Shown piece by piece: positions 41,242-49,898 of a stretch of 64,000 nt of DNA. Both the position numbers and the translations under genes were made by a program. Position 1 is the first letter of the stretch. Every line of letters starts with the position of its first letter. Source of the stretch: an uncultured Methylibium sp. (GTDB taxonomy: Bacteria; Pseudomonadota; Gammaproteobacteria; Burkholderiales; Burkholderiaceae_C); the NCBI RefSeq assembly GCF_902826655.1, contig NZ_CADEFR010000009.1, positions 18,971 to 82,970 on the forward strand, read 5' to 3'. The notes beneath the pieces were generated by a model that did no database searches, was not told the origin of the DNA, and saw only the letters and a program-made list of their open reading frames with translations.

Positions 41242-41742
41242 TCAGAGCCCGATCAGCCGCTCGAGGGGACCCTTGGGCAGGGGCACCAGGAACCAGCGCT
41301 CGAAGACCACGAAGAAGACCAGCGGAACGCCGACCGCCACCGCCGCCGACAAGGGCCAGCCGAACTTGCCGTGCCGGCGCATGAAGTAGCCGATCAAGGC
41401 AAACGACGCGACGTAGATGCCCAGCAGCCAGATCGCGCCGACGTAGATCGTCATCGGCAGCAGCATCGCCATCACCAGCGCGATCTGCTCGCGCTCGGCG
41501 AATACCGGGCTCGTCTTCTTCCAGGCGATCAGTGCCTTGATCAGCACCCAGCCGCTGGAGCCGGCCAGCATCAGGCCGATGTAGAAGGGAAAGTAGCCCG
41601 AGCGCGGCCCGTCGTCGGCCCAGCCGATGCCCACACGCAGGCTGTCGGCGATCACCAGCGCGGCCAGCGCCAGCAGGAAGGCGGCCACGGCCACCTCGGG
41701 CCAGCGCGTCCCCACGCCACGGTCTGAAGAATCTGAGTTCAT
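41242..41742 (-). CDS. tctB: Tripartite tricarboxylate transporter, small permease subunit
   Basis: A 166-residue protein with four hydrophobic helices, including WPEVAVAAFLLALAALVIADSLRVGIGWADDGPRSGYFPFYIG, which is typical of TctB. It stabilises TctA in the membrane. ATG at 41742 is chosen; there is only a weak binding site (GAGCGGAT). The tctA start follows its stop by two bases. A dispersed repeat lies in the gap upstream. Confidence 0.88.
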   Translation of the reverse strand: MNSDSSDRGVGTRWPEVAVAAFLLALAALVIADSLRVGIGWADDGPRSGYFPFYIGLMLAGSSGWVLIKALIAWKKTSPVFAEREQIALVMAMLLPMTIYVGAIWLLGIYVASFALIGYFMRRHGKFGWPLSAAVAVGVPLVFFVVFERWFLVPLPKGPLERLIGL

Positions 41743-41780
41743 AGGTATCCGCTCAACGGTGCCAACGATGGCGCATCGAC

Positions 41781-41860
41781 CCGGCAGTCGCCGCGGATCC
41801 GGCGCCGCCGGTCCGCCATCGGCGCGCCCCGGCAAGGGAGCGCCGACGGCGCAACGGGGG
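41781..41860 (-). repeat. Dispersed intergenic hairpin element, copy 1
   Basis: An 80-base GC-rich element between tctC and tctB. It aligns with a second copy at 57479-57557, sharing the start CCCCCGTTGC and the block around GGATCCGCGG. The first stem is GCGCC-GTC-GGCGC here and GCGGC-TTC-GCCGC in the other copy, so base changes keep pairing. A second stem is CCGGC-GGC-GCCGG. Confidence 0.75.
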
Positions 41861-41866
41861 TGATCG

Positions 41867-42877
41867 TCACTGGGCCAGGAAACCCGCTTCCTTCATCAGG
41901 ACGCGGTGCATCTGCTCGTTGCGGCCCAGCCAGTTGAAGTACTCCTCGCCCGTCATGAAGGTCTGGTTGAAGGCACCTTTCTCCATGAAGTCCTTCCACT
42001 CGGGCAGCGCGCGGACCTTCTTGAACAGGTCGATGTAGAAGTCGACCTGGTCCTGGGACACGCCCGGGGCCATGAAGATGCCCCGCAGCATCACGTAGTC
42101 GACCGGCAGGCCGGCCGAGCTGCAGGTCGGCAGATCGGCCCAGGACTGGGTCGCCGTCAGCTTGGTCTTGTACGGCATCGGCTGCTTGTCGAACACGCAC
42201 AGCGCGCGCAGCTTGCCGGCCCGCCAGTGGCTCTCGGCCTCGATCGGGTTGTTGACGGTCGAGTTCACGTGGCCGCCGACCAGCTGGACCGCGACATCGC
42301 CGCCGCCCTTGAAGGGCACGTAGGTGATCTTCTTGCCTGCGGCCTTCTCGACCAGCACGGTGATGATCTGGTCTTCCTGCTTCGATCCGGTGCCCGCCAT
42401 CTTGAAGCTGCGGTCCCCGCCGGCCTTGACGGCCTGGACGTAGTCCTTCGCGGTCTTGTAGGGCGAATCGGCGTTGACCCACAGCACGAACTGGTCGAGC
42501 GCGAGCATCGCGACCGGCGTCATGTCGCGCCAGTTGAACGGCACGCCCGTCGCGAGCGGCGTCGTGAACAGGTTCGACAGCGTGATGACGATCTTGTGCG
42601 GGTTGCCCTTGTCGCCCTTGACGTCGAGGAAGCCCTCGGCGCCGGCGCCGCCCGACTTGTTCACCACGACGATCGGCTGCTTGGCCAGGTTGTTCTTGGC
42701 GACCACGCCCTGGATGAAGCGCGCCATCTGGTCGGCACCGCCGCCGGTGCCCGCCGGCACGACGAACTCGATCGGCTTGCTCGGCTCCCAGGCGCCGGCG
42801 GCCGGGGCGAACAACGCGGCGCAAGCAGCCGCTGCAGCGGCCAGGCCGCGCCAGGGTTTGAACGGAGTAGCTGCCAC
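41867..42877 (-). CDS. tctC: Tripartite tricarboxylate transporter solute-binding protein (Bug family)
   Basis: A 336-residue periplasmic binding protein with signal peptide (residues 1-27, ending AAGA). The family core reads IEFVVPAGTGGGADQMARFIQG, VVVNKSGGAGAEGF, VPFKGGGDVAVQLVGGHVN and MLRGIFMAPGVSQDQVDFYIDL. GTG at 42877 has GGAG eight bases upstream; the ATG nearby belongs to a different frame. Bug proteins bind carboxylates in a Venus-flytrap site. It is the first transporter gene after the CoA ligase, with a gap of 47 bases. Confidence 0.9.
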   Translation of the reverse strand: MAATPFKPWRGLAAAAAACAALFAPAAGAWEPSKPIEFVVPAGTGGGADQMARFIQGVVAKNNLAKQPIVVVNKSGGAGAEGFLDVKGDKGNPHKIVITLSNLFTTPLATGVPFNWRDMTPVAMLALDQFVLWVNADSPYKTAKDYVQAVKAGGDRSFKMAGTGSKQEDQIITVLVEKAAGKKITYVPFKGGGDVAVQLVGGHVNSTVNNPIEAESHWRAGKLRALCVFDKQPMPYKTKLTATQSWADLPTCSSAGLPVDYVMLRGIFMAPGVSQDQVDFYIDLFKKVRALPEWKDFMEKGAFNQTFMTGEEYFNWLGRNEQMHRVLMKEAGFLAQ

Positions 42878-42924
42878 GTCATCGTCTCCTTCGTTGTGAA
42901 CTGCCTTGAGGATGGAAAGCGTGT

Positions 42925-44448
42925 TCAGGCGAGGCCGAGCTTGGCCGCCAGCCCGATGCGCTGGAGCTTGCCGGTCGCTCCCTTGGGAATCTCGTCCATG
43001 AACAGGATCTTCTTGGGCACCTTGTAGTCCGCGGCGCGCCTGGCGACGAAGTCCTGGATCTCGCGCTCGGTGGCGCTGGCGCCGTCCTTCAGCACGACCA
43101 CGGCAGCGACTTCCTCGCCGAGCTTGGCGTGCGGCATGCCGAACACCACGCACTGCCCGACCGCCGGATGGTCCATCAGGATCTCGTCGACCTCGCGCGG
43201 GCTGATCTTCTCGCCGCCGCGGTTGATGATCTCCTTCAGGCGCCCGGTCAGGCTGAGGTAGCCGTCGGCGTCCTTCGACCCCTGGTCGCCGGTGCGGAAC
43301 CAGCCGTTGCGGAAGCCTTCGGCGTTGGCCTTCTCGTTGTTCTCGTAGCCGGCGGTCACGTTGAGGCCGCGAATCACGATCTCGCCGATCTCGCCGGCCG
43401 GGAGGATGGCCCCGTCGTCGCCCATGATCTCGACCTCGGGGCCTGCCGGCAGGCCGACCGCGCCGGGCTTGCGCGCCTTCGGGGGCAGCGGGTTGCTGGC
43501 CATCTGGTGGGTCGCCTCGGTCATGCCGTAGGCTTCGATCAGCGGCGCCTTGAAGACCTCTTCCAGCTCGCGGATGACCTGAGTCGGCATCGACGACGAG
43601 GACGAACGCAGGAAACGCAGCGGATGGCGCGCGATCACGTCCATGTTGCCCTTGGCGCGCTGCAGGATGGCCTGGTGCATCGTCGGCACGGCCGTGTACC
43701 AGGTGGGCTTGGCCTCGTCCATCCAGGCGAAGAACTTCAGCGCGTTGAAGCCGGGGGTGCAGAACACCTGCGAGCCGGCCGAGATCGGTGCCAGCACGCC
43801 GGCGATCAGCCCGTGGATGTGGAACAGCGGCATGATGTTCAAGCCGATGTCGCTCGGCGTGAACTGCAGCGTCGTGCGGATGTTGGCCGCCGACGCGAAC
43901 AGGTTGCCGACCGACAGCGGCACGATCTTCGGCCGTGAGGTCGTGCCCGAGGTGTGCAGCACCATGCCGACGTCGGCCGGCTCGCCGTAGCCGCCCTGGA
44001 CCGCCGGCGCCACCGCCGACGCCTTGCGCGGGACGAGACGGAAGCTGCCGGCCGGCGCCCCGGCCGGCACCACCAGGTCGGCGATGCGCACGCCCAGCTT
44101 GGCGGCCACCTCGATCGCCGGCGAGCTGCTGTCCTGCTCGACGATCAGCAGCTTGGCGTTCAGGTCCGAGAGATAGAACTCGAACTCGTCGGCGCGGTAG
44201 GCCGGGTTCAGCGGCGCGCTCGTCGTACCGGACGCGCAGGCCAGGTAGCAGGTCGCCATCTCCGGCCCGTTGGCCAGCACGATGCCGACGCGGTCGTTGC
44301 GGCCCACACCCAGCGCATTCAGCGTGGACAGCGTCTCGTCAACCAGCGTGCGCAGGCCGGCATAGCTCAGCGGCGCGCGGCCGGGGGCGGAAATGGCTGT
44401 GGCACCGTCGGCGCCTTGGGAGAGCAGTTGCTTCAGCGTGGCTTGCAT
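42925..44448 (-). CDS. Acyl-CoA ligase, resembles oxalate-CoA ligase (AAE3/Pcs60 type)
   Basis: A 507-residue AMP-forming ligase. AMP-binding loop MVLHTSGTTSRPKIVPLS, IEAYGMTEATHQMASNPLPP, TGDQGSKDADGYLSLTGRLKEIINRGGEKISPREVDEIL and C-terminal Lys in IPKGATGKLQRIGLA are in place. The stretch MTEATHQMASNPLPP resembles the AAE3/Pcs60 group, whose members use oxalate. This is similarity by memory and the true substrate may be another small acid. It lies 47 bases before tctC on the same strand, so transport plus activation of one acid is a plausible unit. Confidence 0.82.
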   Translation of the reverse strand: MQATLKQLLSQGADGATAISAPGRAPLSYAGLRTLVDETLSTLNALGVGRNDRVGIVLANGPEMATCYLACASGTTSAPLNPAYRADEFEFYLSDLNAKLLIVEQDSSSPAIEVAAKLGVRIADLVVPAGAPAGSFRLVPRKASAVAPAVQGGYGEPADVGMVLHTSGTTSRPKIVPLSVGNLFASAANIRTTLQFTPSDIGLNIMPLFHIHGLIAGVLAPISAGSQVFCTPGFNALKFFAWMDEAKPTWYTAVPTMHQAILQRAKGNMDVIARHPLRFLRSSSSSMPTQVIRELEEVFKAPLIEAYGMTEATHQMASNPLPPKARKPGAVGLPAGPEVEIMGDDGAILPAGEIGEIVIRGLNVTAGYENNEKANAEGFRNGWFRTGDQGSKDADGYLSLTGRLKEIINRGGEKISPREVDEILMDHPAVGQCVVFGMPHAKLGEEVAAVVVLKDGASATEREIQDFVARRAADYKVPKKILFMDEIPKGATGKLQRIGLAAKLGLA

Positions 44449-44663
44449 CGGTGCGGAAGGCGAGAGAAACCGGGGGCTTGCGGCCGGGGCCGCGCGAGCC
44501 GCGTAGCGTACCAGTCCGGGCCCCGGCGGCGGAGGTCGAGCGCGCGGTTATACCGTCCGCTCACGCAGGCCATCGGATGCCGATTGCCGAAACCGCCCCC
44601 CTGCCGACGGGGGTCGCCGGCCGACGCCACAATCGCGCCACGCAGCAGCCCGGGAGTTCCGCG

Positions 44664-44951
44664 ATGACCCAGCCCCTGGACGTTTCCGCCTTCGATGCCG
44701 CCGCCCTCGCCCAGGGCTACGAGCAGGTGCTCGACCGCGTGTGGGCGCCCCTCACCGTGGTCGAGACCCACACCCATCCCTTCGCCGCGAAGGCGATCGT
44801 GACCCAGGGCGAGATGTGGCTCACCGTCGGCGATGAAACTCGCCACCTGCTCCCAGGCGACGGTTTCGAGCTGGCGCGCGAGGTGCCGCACTCGGAGCGC
44901 TACGGCCTGGAAGGCGCGACCTACCGGGTCGCGCGGCGCGCCGGCAGCTGA
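44664..44951 (+). CDS. Small single-domain cupin
   Basis: A 95-residue cupin with VVETHTHPFAAKAIVTQGEMWLTVGDE (motif 1) and LLPGDGFELAREVPHSERYG (motif 2). Most of the metal-binding histidines are visible. This short type often acts as a regulatory or sensor subunit; no ligand can be assigned. The start has GGGAG upstream. It is divergent from the CoA ligase gene and faces tmRNA across a terminator. Confidence 0.75.
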   Translation: MTQPLDVSAFDAAALAQGYEQVLDRVWAPLTVVETHTHPFAAKAIVTQGEMWLTVGDETRHLLPGDGFELAREVPHSERYGLEGATYRVARRAGS

Positions 44952-44965
44952 AGCGACGGCGGCAA

Positions 44966-45000
44966 GAAAAAGGCCCGGATCCTCGTCGGAGCCGGGCCTT
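44966..45000 (-). terminator. Terminator of the tmRNA gene
   Basis: 9-bp perfect stem AAGGCCCGG / CCGGGCCTT (44970-44978 and 44992-45000) followed on the minus strand by a T-run (CCTTTTTCTTG). It lies just past the 3' end of ssrA. Confidence 0.85.
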
Positions 45001-45006
45001 CGTGTC

Positions 45007-45379
45007 TGGTGGAGCCGGGGGGAATCGAACCCCCGTCCGCAAGCCATCACCGGGTAGATCTACATGCTTAGCTGCCTGATTTGAGTCTCATGACGCCGTC
45101 GCGCAGGAGCACGCTACGGACGCCACCAGTCACCTAGATCTCGCTGAACGCCAAGTAACCCGACGAGCAGCCAGCCGATGTGAATGACGTCTCAGCCTTC
45201 TGCCTTGCGGCTTGGGCCCGGCCCATCGGCCTGCCGTTGAGACGCTCACCGGTGTTTAAGCGGCGAGGGCGAAACGTTCGTCGTTCGCAGTTGGTTTGTT
45301 TCAGCTGGATTTACGAGCTCACTGATGCTCGGCATGCACCACTCCAGATCCGCACCCACGTCGAAACCAGGTCGGCCCC
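45007..45379 (-). ncRNA. ssrA: Transfer-messenger RNA (one-piece)
   Basis: A 373-base gene. Its 5' end begins GGGGCCGACC and its 3' end is GGCTCCACCA with an encoded CCA, so the two ends form the alanine acceptor arm. The T-arm sequence GGTTCGATTCCCCCC is near the 3' end. The resume codon GCG is at 45286-45288 and the tag frame (45256-45288) reads ANDERFALAA then TAA. tmRNA rescues stalled ribosomes, tagging the nascent chain for degradation. The tag matches those of Burkholderiales. Confidence 0.97.
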
Positions 45380-45389
45380 AGAACTGTGG

Positions 45390-45421
45390 ATTGTAGGTGG
45401 CGCCGTCGGTGCGGGTTTCAA
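45390..45421 (-). promoter_or_regulatory. Possible promoter of ssrA
   Basis: TACAAT (45390-45395) lies 11 bases before the tmRNA 5' end on the minus strand. TTGAAA (45416-45421) is upstream with a long 20-base spacer, so the -35 contact is uncertain. Confidence 0.4.
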
Positions 45422-45435
45422 GTCGGGCCGGCGGC

Positions 45436-48400
45436 TCACTTGAGCGCGAACCCGACGCGCGCGCTGCCGCCCTTGTCCTCGATGCCCTCGGCTCCCAGCC
45501 GCGAGGCCGTCAGCAGCACGCGCTCGGGCGGCACCTTGGCGGCGAGGTAGGCCTTGACGCGGTCGCCGCGCTGATCGGCCAGGGCGCGCAGCGGGCCCTC
45601 GCCGACCGGTGCACTCTTGAGCAGCAAGGCCTCCATCTCCGCCGGCGGCAGGCTCTTCGCAAAGCCGACGAGGTTGCGCGGCTTCTCCTTCAGGTCGGCG
45701 GCCTTGTACGCGGCCTCGAGCCAGCGGCTGCGTTCGGCCGGCTCGATCTTCACGCTGTCGGGCAGCTCGCCGGTGGACCTGGCCTTGGCGACGCGCATCA
45801 GGCGGTCCAGGTGCTGGGCGCGCAGCGCCGCCTCGTCGACGGCCGGATCGGCGCGGCCCGTCGCCTCGAGCTTCAGGGCCGGACGATCGTTCAGCGCCTT
45901 GGCCAGCGTGTCCAGGCGCTGCCGGCTGGCGTCGCCGAGGTCGCTGGAGCCGGCGGCGAACTCGACATAGCCCAGCTCCTGCCCGCCACCGCCGAAGGCG
46001 CTGGCCAGCAGCGAGAACGGCGCGGTGATGGCCTTGGTGATCAGGTTGACGATGACCCGCACGATGATCCCGCCGATCGAGAACTTGGGATCGTCCAGGC
46101 TGCCGCTGATCGGCAGGTCGATGTCGATCACGCCGTTGCGGTCCTTCAGCAGCGACACCGCCAGCAGCACCGGCAGCTTGAGCGCGCTGGGGCTGTCGAC
46201 CTTGTCGCCGAAGGTCAGTTGGTCGAGGTAGAGGTTGTTCTCGGCTTCGAGCTTGCCGTTCTCGATCTTGTAGCGGACCTTCACCGAGAGCGTGCCCTTC
46301 TCGATGCCGTAGCCGGCGTAGCGACCCGAGTAGGCGGTGAGCCGCGTGATGTCGATGCCGCGCGCGCTGGCGGTGATGTCGGTGGCCAGGCGCGGGCCCA
46401 GCGGATGCATGCTGCCGCCGATCTCCAGCGGCGCGCTGCCGTCGACCTTGCCGGAGATCTTGACGGTCGCCGGTTGCGGGTCGTTCCAGGCCAGCGCCGA
46501 GACTTCGCCGCCGATGTCGGTGAGCTTGGCCGAGTAGTTGGGGCGGATGAAGTTGTCGGTGAAGTCGACGACGCCGCCGGCTAGGCGGATGGCCCGCCAG
46601 CGCAGCTGCGGCGGCGGCGCAGCGGGTGCCGGCCCCGAGGCCGCGGGGTCGGGAGCCGATGCCGCGGCCTGGGTCGGCGGTGGTGATGGTGACGGTGATG
46701 GCGACGAAGCCGGCGCCTGACCCGCGCCGCCGGCCTCGGGCGTGGTCAGCGAGCGCGGGCCTTCCTCGCCGGCGCGCTTGGCGATGTCCAGCAGGTTGAG
46801 CCGGCCGTCGGCGTTGACGATGACGCGGCCGTAGAAGTCGTCCAGCGTCACCTCGCCCAGGTCCGCCTCGAGGCCCGACGGCTGCCAGCCCAGGTCGGCC
46901 GCGTCGAGCTGCAGGCCCTTGAAGCGCAGGAACTCGGCCTGGTTCAGCTGGTCCAGTGCGCGCACCTCGTTGAGCGCGACGCGCCCGCGCCAGCGCACCG
47001 CCGACACCGCGTCGCGCGCCGTGCCTTCGAGGCGCAGCTCACCGGCGGCGCTGGCCTTGGCCGAGACGAGCGAGAGGTTCACGCGCGGCTCCAGGTAGGG
47101 CTGCAGCATGCGCAGGTCCAGCGCGCTCACGTCGAGGCGGCTGCGCAGCGCCAGGGGCTGCGGCCGCAGCGTTCCGCCGGCCTTGATGCGGCCGCCATTC
47201 AGCACCTGGGTCGCGAGCTCGAAGCTCAGGGTCTGCGCCAGATCGCTGTCGAGCTTGCGCAGGCTCAGGTCGGTGCGGGCGACCCCGAAAGCCGCCGGCG
47301 GCGTGACGCTGCGGTCGCTGAACGACAGCGCACAGCCGCCGCAACGCAGCTCGCCGATCTGCCAGCGAGGTGGCGGACCGCCGTCACCCGCGGCCGCCGG
47401 TGCCTCGCTCCGGGGCGCTGCCGGAGGCGCCCAGGCGATCGCGCCGCGCTCGTCGCGCGTCGCCTTGAGGTTGAGGCCTTCGAGCGTCAGGCTGGCCAGC
47501 TGCGCGACGATCGGCTCACCGCGACGCCCCTGGACCTGGAGGCCCGCCACCGCGAGCTGCGGCAGCACCAGCCGGTCGGCGGCGGCCTTGCCGCGATCGA
47601 CCTTGCTGCCGGCAGGTTGCAGCTGCAGCCCGGTCAGCTGCAAGGCGGCGTCGCTGATGGCCCAGCCGTGGGCGCCGATGTCGGCCTCGGCCCGGGCCGA
47701 CACGCTCGCGTCGATCAGCTGGACCGGCAGCAGCGACTGCCAAGGCGCGAGCCACGGCAGGGGCTTGAGGTTCGCGGCATCGACCTTGAGTCGCGCATCC
47801 TGCGTGCCGGGCACGAGCTGCCCATCGACCTGCAGCCTGGCACCGTGCGCATCGGCCAGGGCCAGCGCGAGCGTGGCCGGCGGTGCGTCGACGGCGCCGT
47901 CGAGCCCCGTCAAGCCAACGGTGATCGGCGACACGAGCTGGCCCTGCGGCCACGCCGGATCGCGCAGCGACACCTGCCCCTCGGCGAGGTCGACCTGGCC
48001 GACGCGCCATTGCCAGGCCTTGGGCGCCGCTTCGGCGGCCGTGCGTGGCGCCGAGGCCGCGCTGGCCGCTGCGACCGGCGCCGACAGTGCCAGCCGGTCC
48101 GTCCCGGAAGCCGGCGGCTTCGCGAGCAGCCGCGGCAGGTCGATCTCGACCTTCGGCGCCTGCAGTTGCAGCGTCGCGGCCGTGACGCTCCGCTCCAGGG
48201 GCTGCAGGTCCAGGCCCTGCACGGCGAGGCGGTCCAGCGCGAGCGCGATGCCTTGGTCCGGCAGGCGCACCTGCAGTTGCGAGAGGCCCAGGTCGCCGCT
48301 GATCCGCAGGCGCGGCGGCGCCGGCGACGGGAGCTGCTCGAAGGCGATGTTCAGGGTGAGATCGAGCTGCCCGCCGCCGACATCGACCGGCAGCCGCTGC

Positions 48401-49158
48401 GACAGCAGCGGCGCCAGCGCGCCGACCCAGCGCGGCACGTCGATCTGCTGCCAGTCCACGGCGATGGTCGATCGCTGCCCCTCGTGGAAAGGCTGGGCCT
48501 TGCCCTGGACGTGCAGCCGGCTGCCATTGACCACGGCGTCGACCAGCGGCTCGACGTCGATCGCCACCTGCGAAGGCAGGTTGGACACGAACGGCACGCC
48601 GACGCGCAGGCTCTCGATACGGTGCTCCGTGCTCGTCACCCGGTCGGCCAGCTGGATGAGGCCGTCCTCGACGCGGATGTTGTAGACCGCAAAGCGCGCG
48701 GGCTCGTCGTCGCCCTTCGGCTGCGCCGGTCGGCGTGCCAGCGCCTCCAGCATCGGCGTCACGTTGTAGCGGTCGGTGGCCAGTCGCTCGAGTCTGATCT
48801 GCGGCTCGCGCACGAGCACGCGTTCCAGCACCGGCGCCAGGCGCCACAGCGAGGCCGTCGACACGTCGGCGCGCAGCTCGGCGACGCGCAGCCAGGGCGC
48901 GTCGGCCGGCCCGAGCTGCAGGTCCAGCACGCCGGCCTCGAGCTTCCACGGCGCGATCTCGATGCGACCCAGCTTCAGCGGCGCGCCGAGCGCCTCGCTG
49001 GCGGCCGCCTCGATGCGCGGCTGAAGAAAACGCGGCAGCCACCAGCCGCCGACCACGGTCCACAGGAGCGCCATTCCGACCAGCACCGCCAGCGAGCGGC
49101 GCAGCCAGCGCGGCACGGCAGCGGCCGGCGCGGCGAGGCGGGAAGCAAGGGACTGCAT
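45436..49158 (-). CDS. Large DUF748-domain envelope protein
   Basis: A 1240-residue protein with one N-terminal membrane helix (about residues 22-45, SLAVLVGMALLWTVVGGWWLPRFL) and a large periplasmic part rich in AsmA-like beta strands, with DUF748-type regions and the motif LNLLDIAKRA. A low-complexity linker (SPSPSPSPP) lies near residue 815. The C-terminal part (about 1065-1150) reads LGYVEFAAGSSDLGDASRQRLDTLAKALNDRP, similar to an OmpA-like peptidoglycan-binding segment. AsmA-like proteins are thought to move lipid between membranes; this one is of unknown function. It starts at 49158, 50 bases after the gph stop on the same strand. Confidence 0.82.
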   Translation of the reverse strand: MQSLASRLAAPAAAVPRWLRRSLAVLVGMALLWTVVGGWWLPRFLQPRIEAAASEALGAPLKLGRIEIAPWKLEAGVLDLQLGPADAPWLRVAELRADVSTASLWRLAPVLERVLVREPQIRLERLATDRYNVTPMLEALARRPAQPKGDDEPARFAVYNIRVEDGLIQLADRVTSTEHRIESLRVGVPFVSNLPSQVAIDVEPLVDAVVNGSRLHVQGKAQPFHEGQRSTIAVDWQQIDVPRWVGALAPLLSQRLPVDVGGGQLDLTLNIAFEQLPSPAPPRLRISGDLGLSQLQVRLPDQGIALALDRLAVQGLDLQPLERSVTAATLQLQAPKVEIDLPRLLAKPPASGTDRLALSAPVAAASAASAPRTAAEAAPKAWQWRVGQVDLAEGQVSLRDPAWPQGQLVSPITVGLTGLDGAVDAPPATLALALADAHGARLQVDGQLVPGTQDARLKVDAANLKPLPWLAPWQSLLPVQLIDASVSARAEADIGAHGWAISDAALQLTGLQLQPAGSKVDRGKAAADRLVLPQLAVAGLQVQGRRGEPIVAQLASLTLEGLNLKATRDERGAIAWAPPAAPRSEAPAAAGDGGPPPRWQIGELRCGGCALSFSDRSVTPPAAFGVARTDLSLRKLDSDLAQTLSFELATQVLNGGRIKAGGTLRPQPLALRSRLDVSALDLRMLQPYLEPRVNLSLVSAKASAAGELRLEGTARDAVSAVRWRGRVALNEVRALDQLNQAEFLRFKGLQLDAADLGWQPSGLEADLGEVTLDDFYGRVIVNADGRLNLLDIAKRAGEEGPRSLTTPEAGGAGQAPASSPSPSPSPPPTQAAASAPDPAASGPAPAAPPPQLRWRAIRLAGGVVDFTDNFIRPNYSAKLTDIGGEVSALAWNDPQPATVKISGKVDGSAPLEIGGSMHPLGPRLATDITASARGIDITRLTAYSGRYAGYGIEKGTLSVKVRYKIENGKLEAENNLYLDQLTFGDKVDSPSALKLPVLLAVSLLKDRNGVIDIDLPISGSLDDPKFSIGGIIVRVIVNLITKAITAPFSLLASAFGGGGQELGYVEFAAGSSDLGDASRQRLDTLAKALNDRPALKLEATGRADPAVDEAALRAQHLDRLMRVAKARSTGELPDSVKIEPAERSRWLEAAYKAADLKEKPRNLVGFAKSLPPAEMEALLLKSAPVGEGPLRALADQRGDRVKAYLAAKVPPERVLLTASRLGAEGIEDKGGSARVGFALK

Positions 49159-49208
49159 GGGGCGAGGCCTCGGACTCGGCGCAGTGTGCGTGAGCGCCGC
49201 CGCGCCGG

Positions 49209-49898
49209 TCAACGCCCGGCGGCGTCGAGCAGCGGCAGCAGGTCCAGCGGCGTCGCGATCACGGCGTCGGGCCGCCAGGCCGCGAGATCCGGGCTCTCGC
49301 CGAGGTACCCATAGGCTGCGGCGATGCCGGGCATGCCGGCGGCGCGGGCCGCCTCGATGTCGCGCAGGTCGTCGCCGACGTAGACCGCCTCGCCGGGTGC
49401 GATGCCGAGCCGGGCACAGGCCTCGAGCAGCGGCGCCGGATGCGGCTTGGCATGCGGCGTCGTGTCGCCGGCGATCACGACCGATGCGCCTTCGGCCAGG
49501 CCCAGGCCCGCCACCACCGGGCCGGTGAAGCGCTGCGCCTTGTTGGTCACCACGCCCCAGCGCAGTCCGCGCGCCTGCAATGCCGCCAGGCACTCGGCGA
49601 CGCCGTCGAACAGCCGCGAATCGCGGTCGAGCGCGGACTCGTACTCGGCCAGGAACTCGTCGCGCAGCGCGTCGTAGCCGTCATCGCCGGGCCGGATCGA
49701 GAAGCCGACGCCGAGCATGCCGCGCGCGCCGGACGATGCGACCGGCCGCAGGAGCTCGATCGGCAGCGCGTCGAGGCCGCGCCGCTCGCGCAGCCGGTTG
49801 ACCGCACCGCCCAGGTCCGGGGCCGTGTCGGCCAGGGTGCCATCGAGATCGAACAGCACGGCGCGCACCGCAAAACGCGACGTCATCGGCCGCGTCAT
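49209..49898 (-). CDS. gph: HAD-superfamily phosphatase (phosphoglycolate phosphatase or MurNAc-6-phosphate phosphatase type)
   Basis: A 229-residue HAD phosphatase. Motif I is [12 protein letters not shown] (nucleophile Asp), motif II is VVTNKAQRF, and motif IV is [17 protein letters not shown]. Most genes of this kind are named gph (2-phosphoglycolate removal). However, in Pseudomonas the gene beside ubiG encodes MupP, which dephosphorylates MurNAc 6-phosphate in cell-wall recycling, and this gene overlaps ubiG by four bases (ATGA). The two roles cannot be separated from sequence alone. Confidence 0.85.
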   Translation of the reverse strand: MTRPMTSRFAVRAVLFDLDGTLADTAPDLGGAVNRLRERRGLDALPIELLRPVASSGARGMLGVGFSIRPGDDGYDALRDEFLAEYESALDRDSRLFDGVAECLAALQARGLRWGVVTNKAQRFTGPVVAGLGLAEGASVVIAGDTTPHAKPHPAPLLEACARLGIAPGEAVYVGDDLRDIEAARAAGMPGIAAAYGYLGESPDLAAWRPDAVIATPLDLLPLLDAAGR

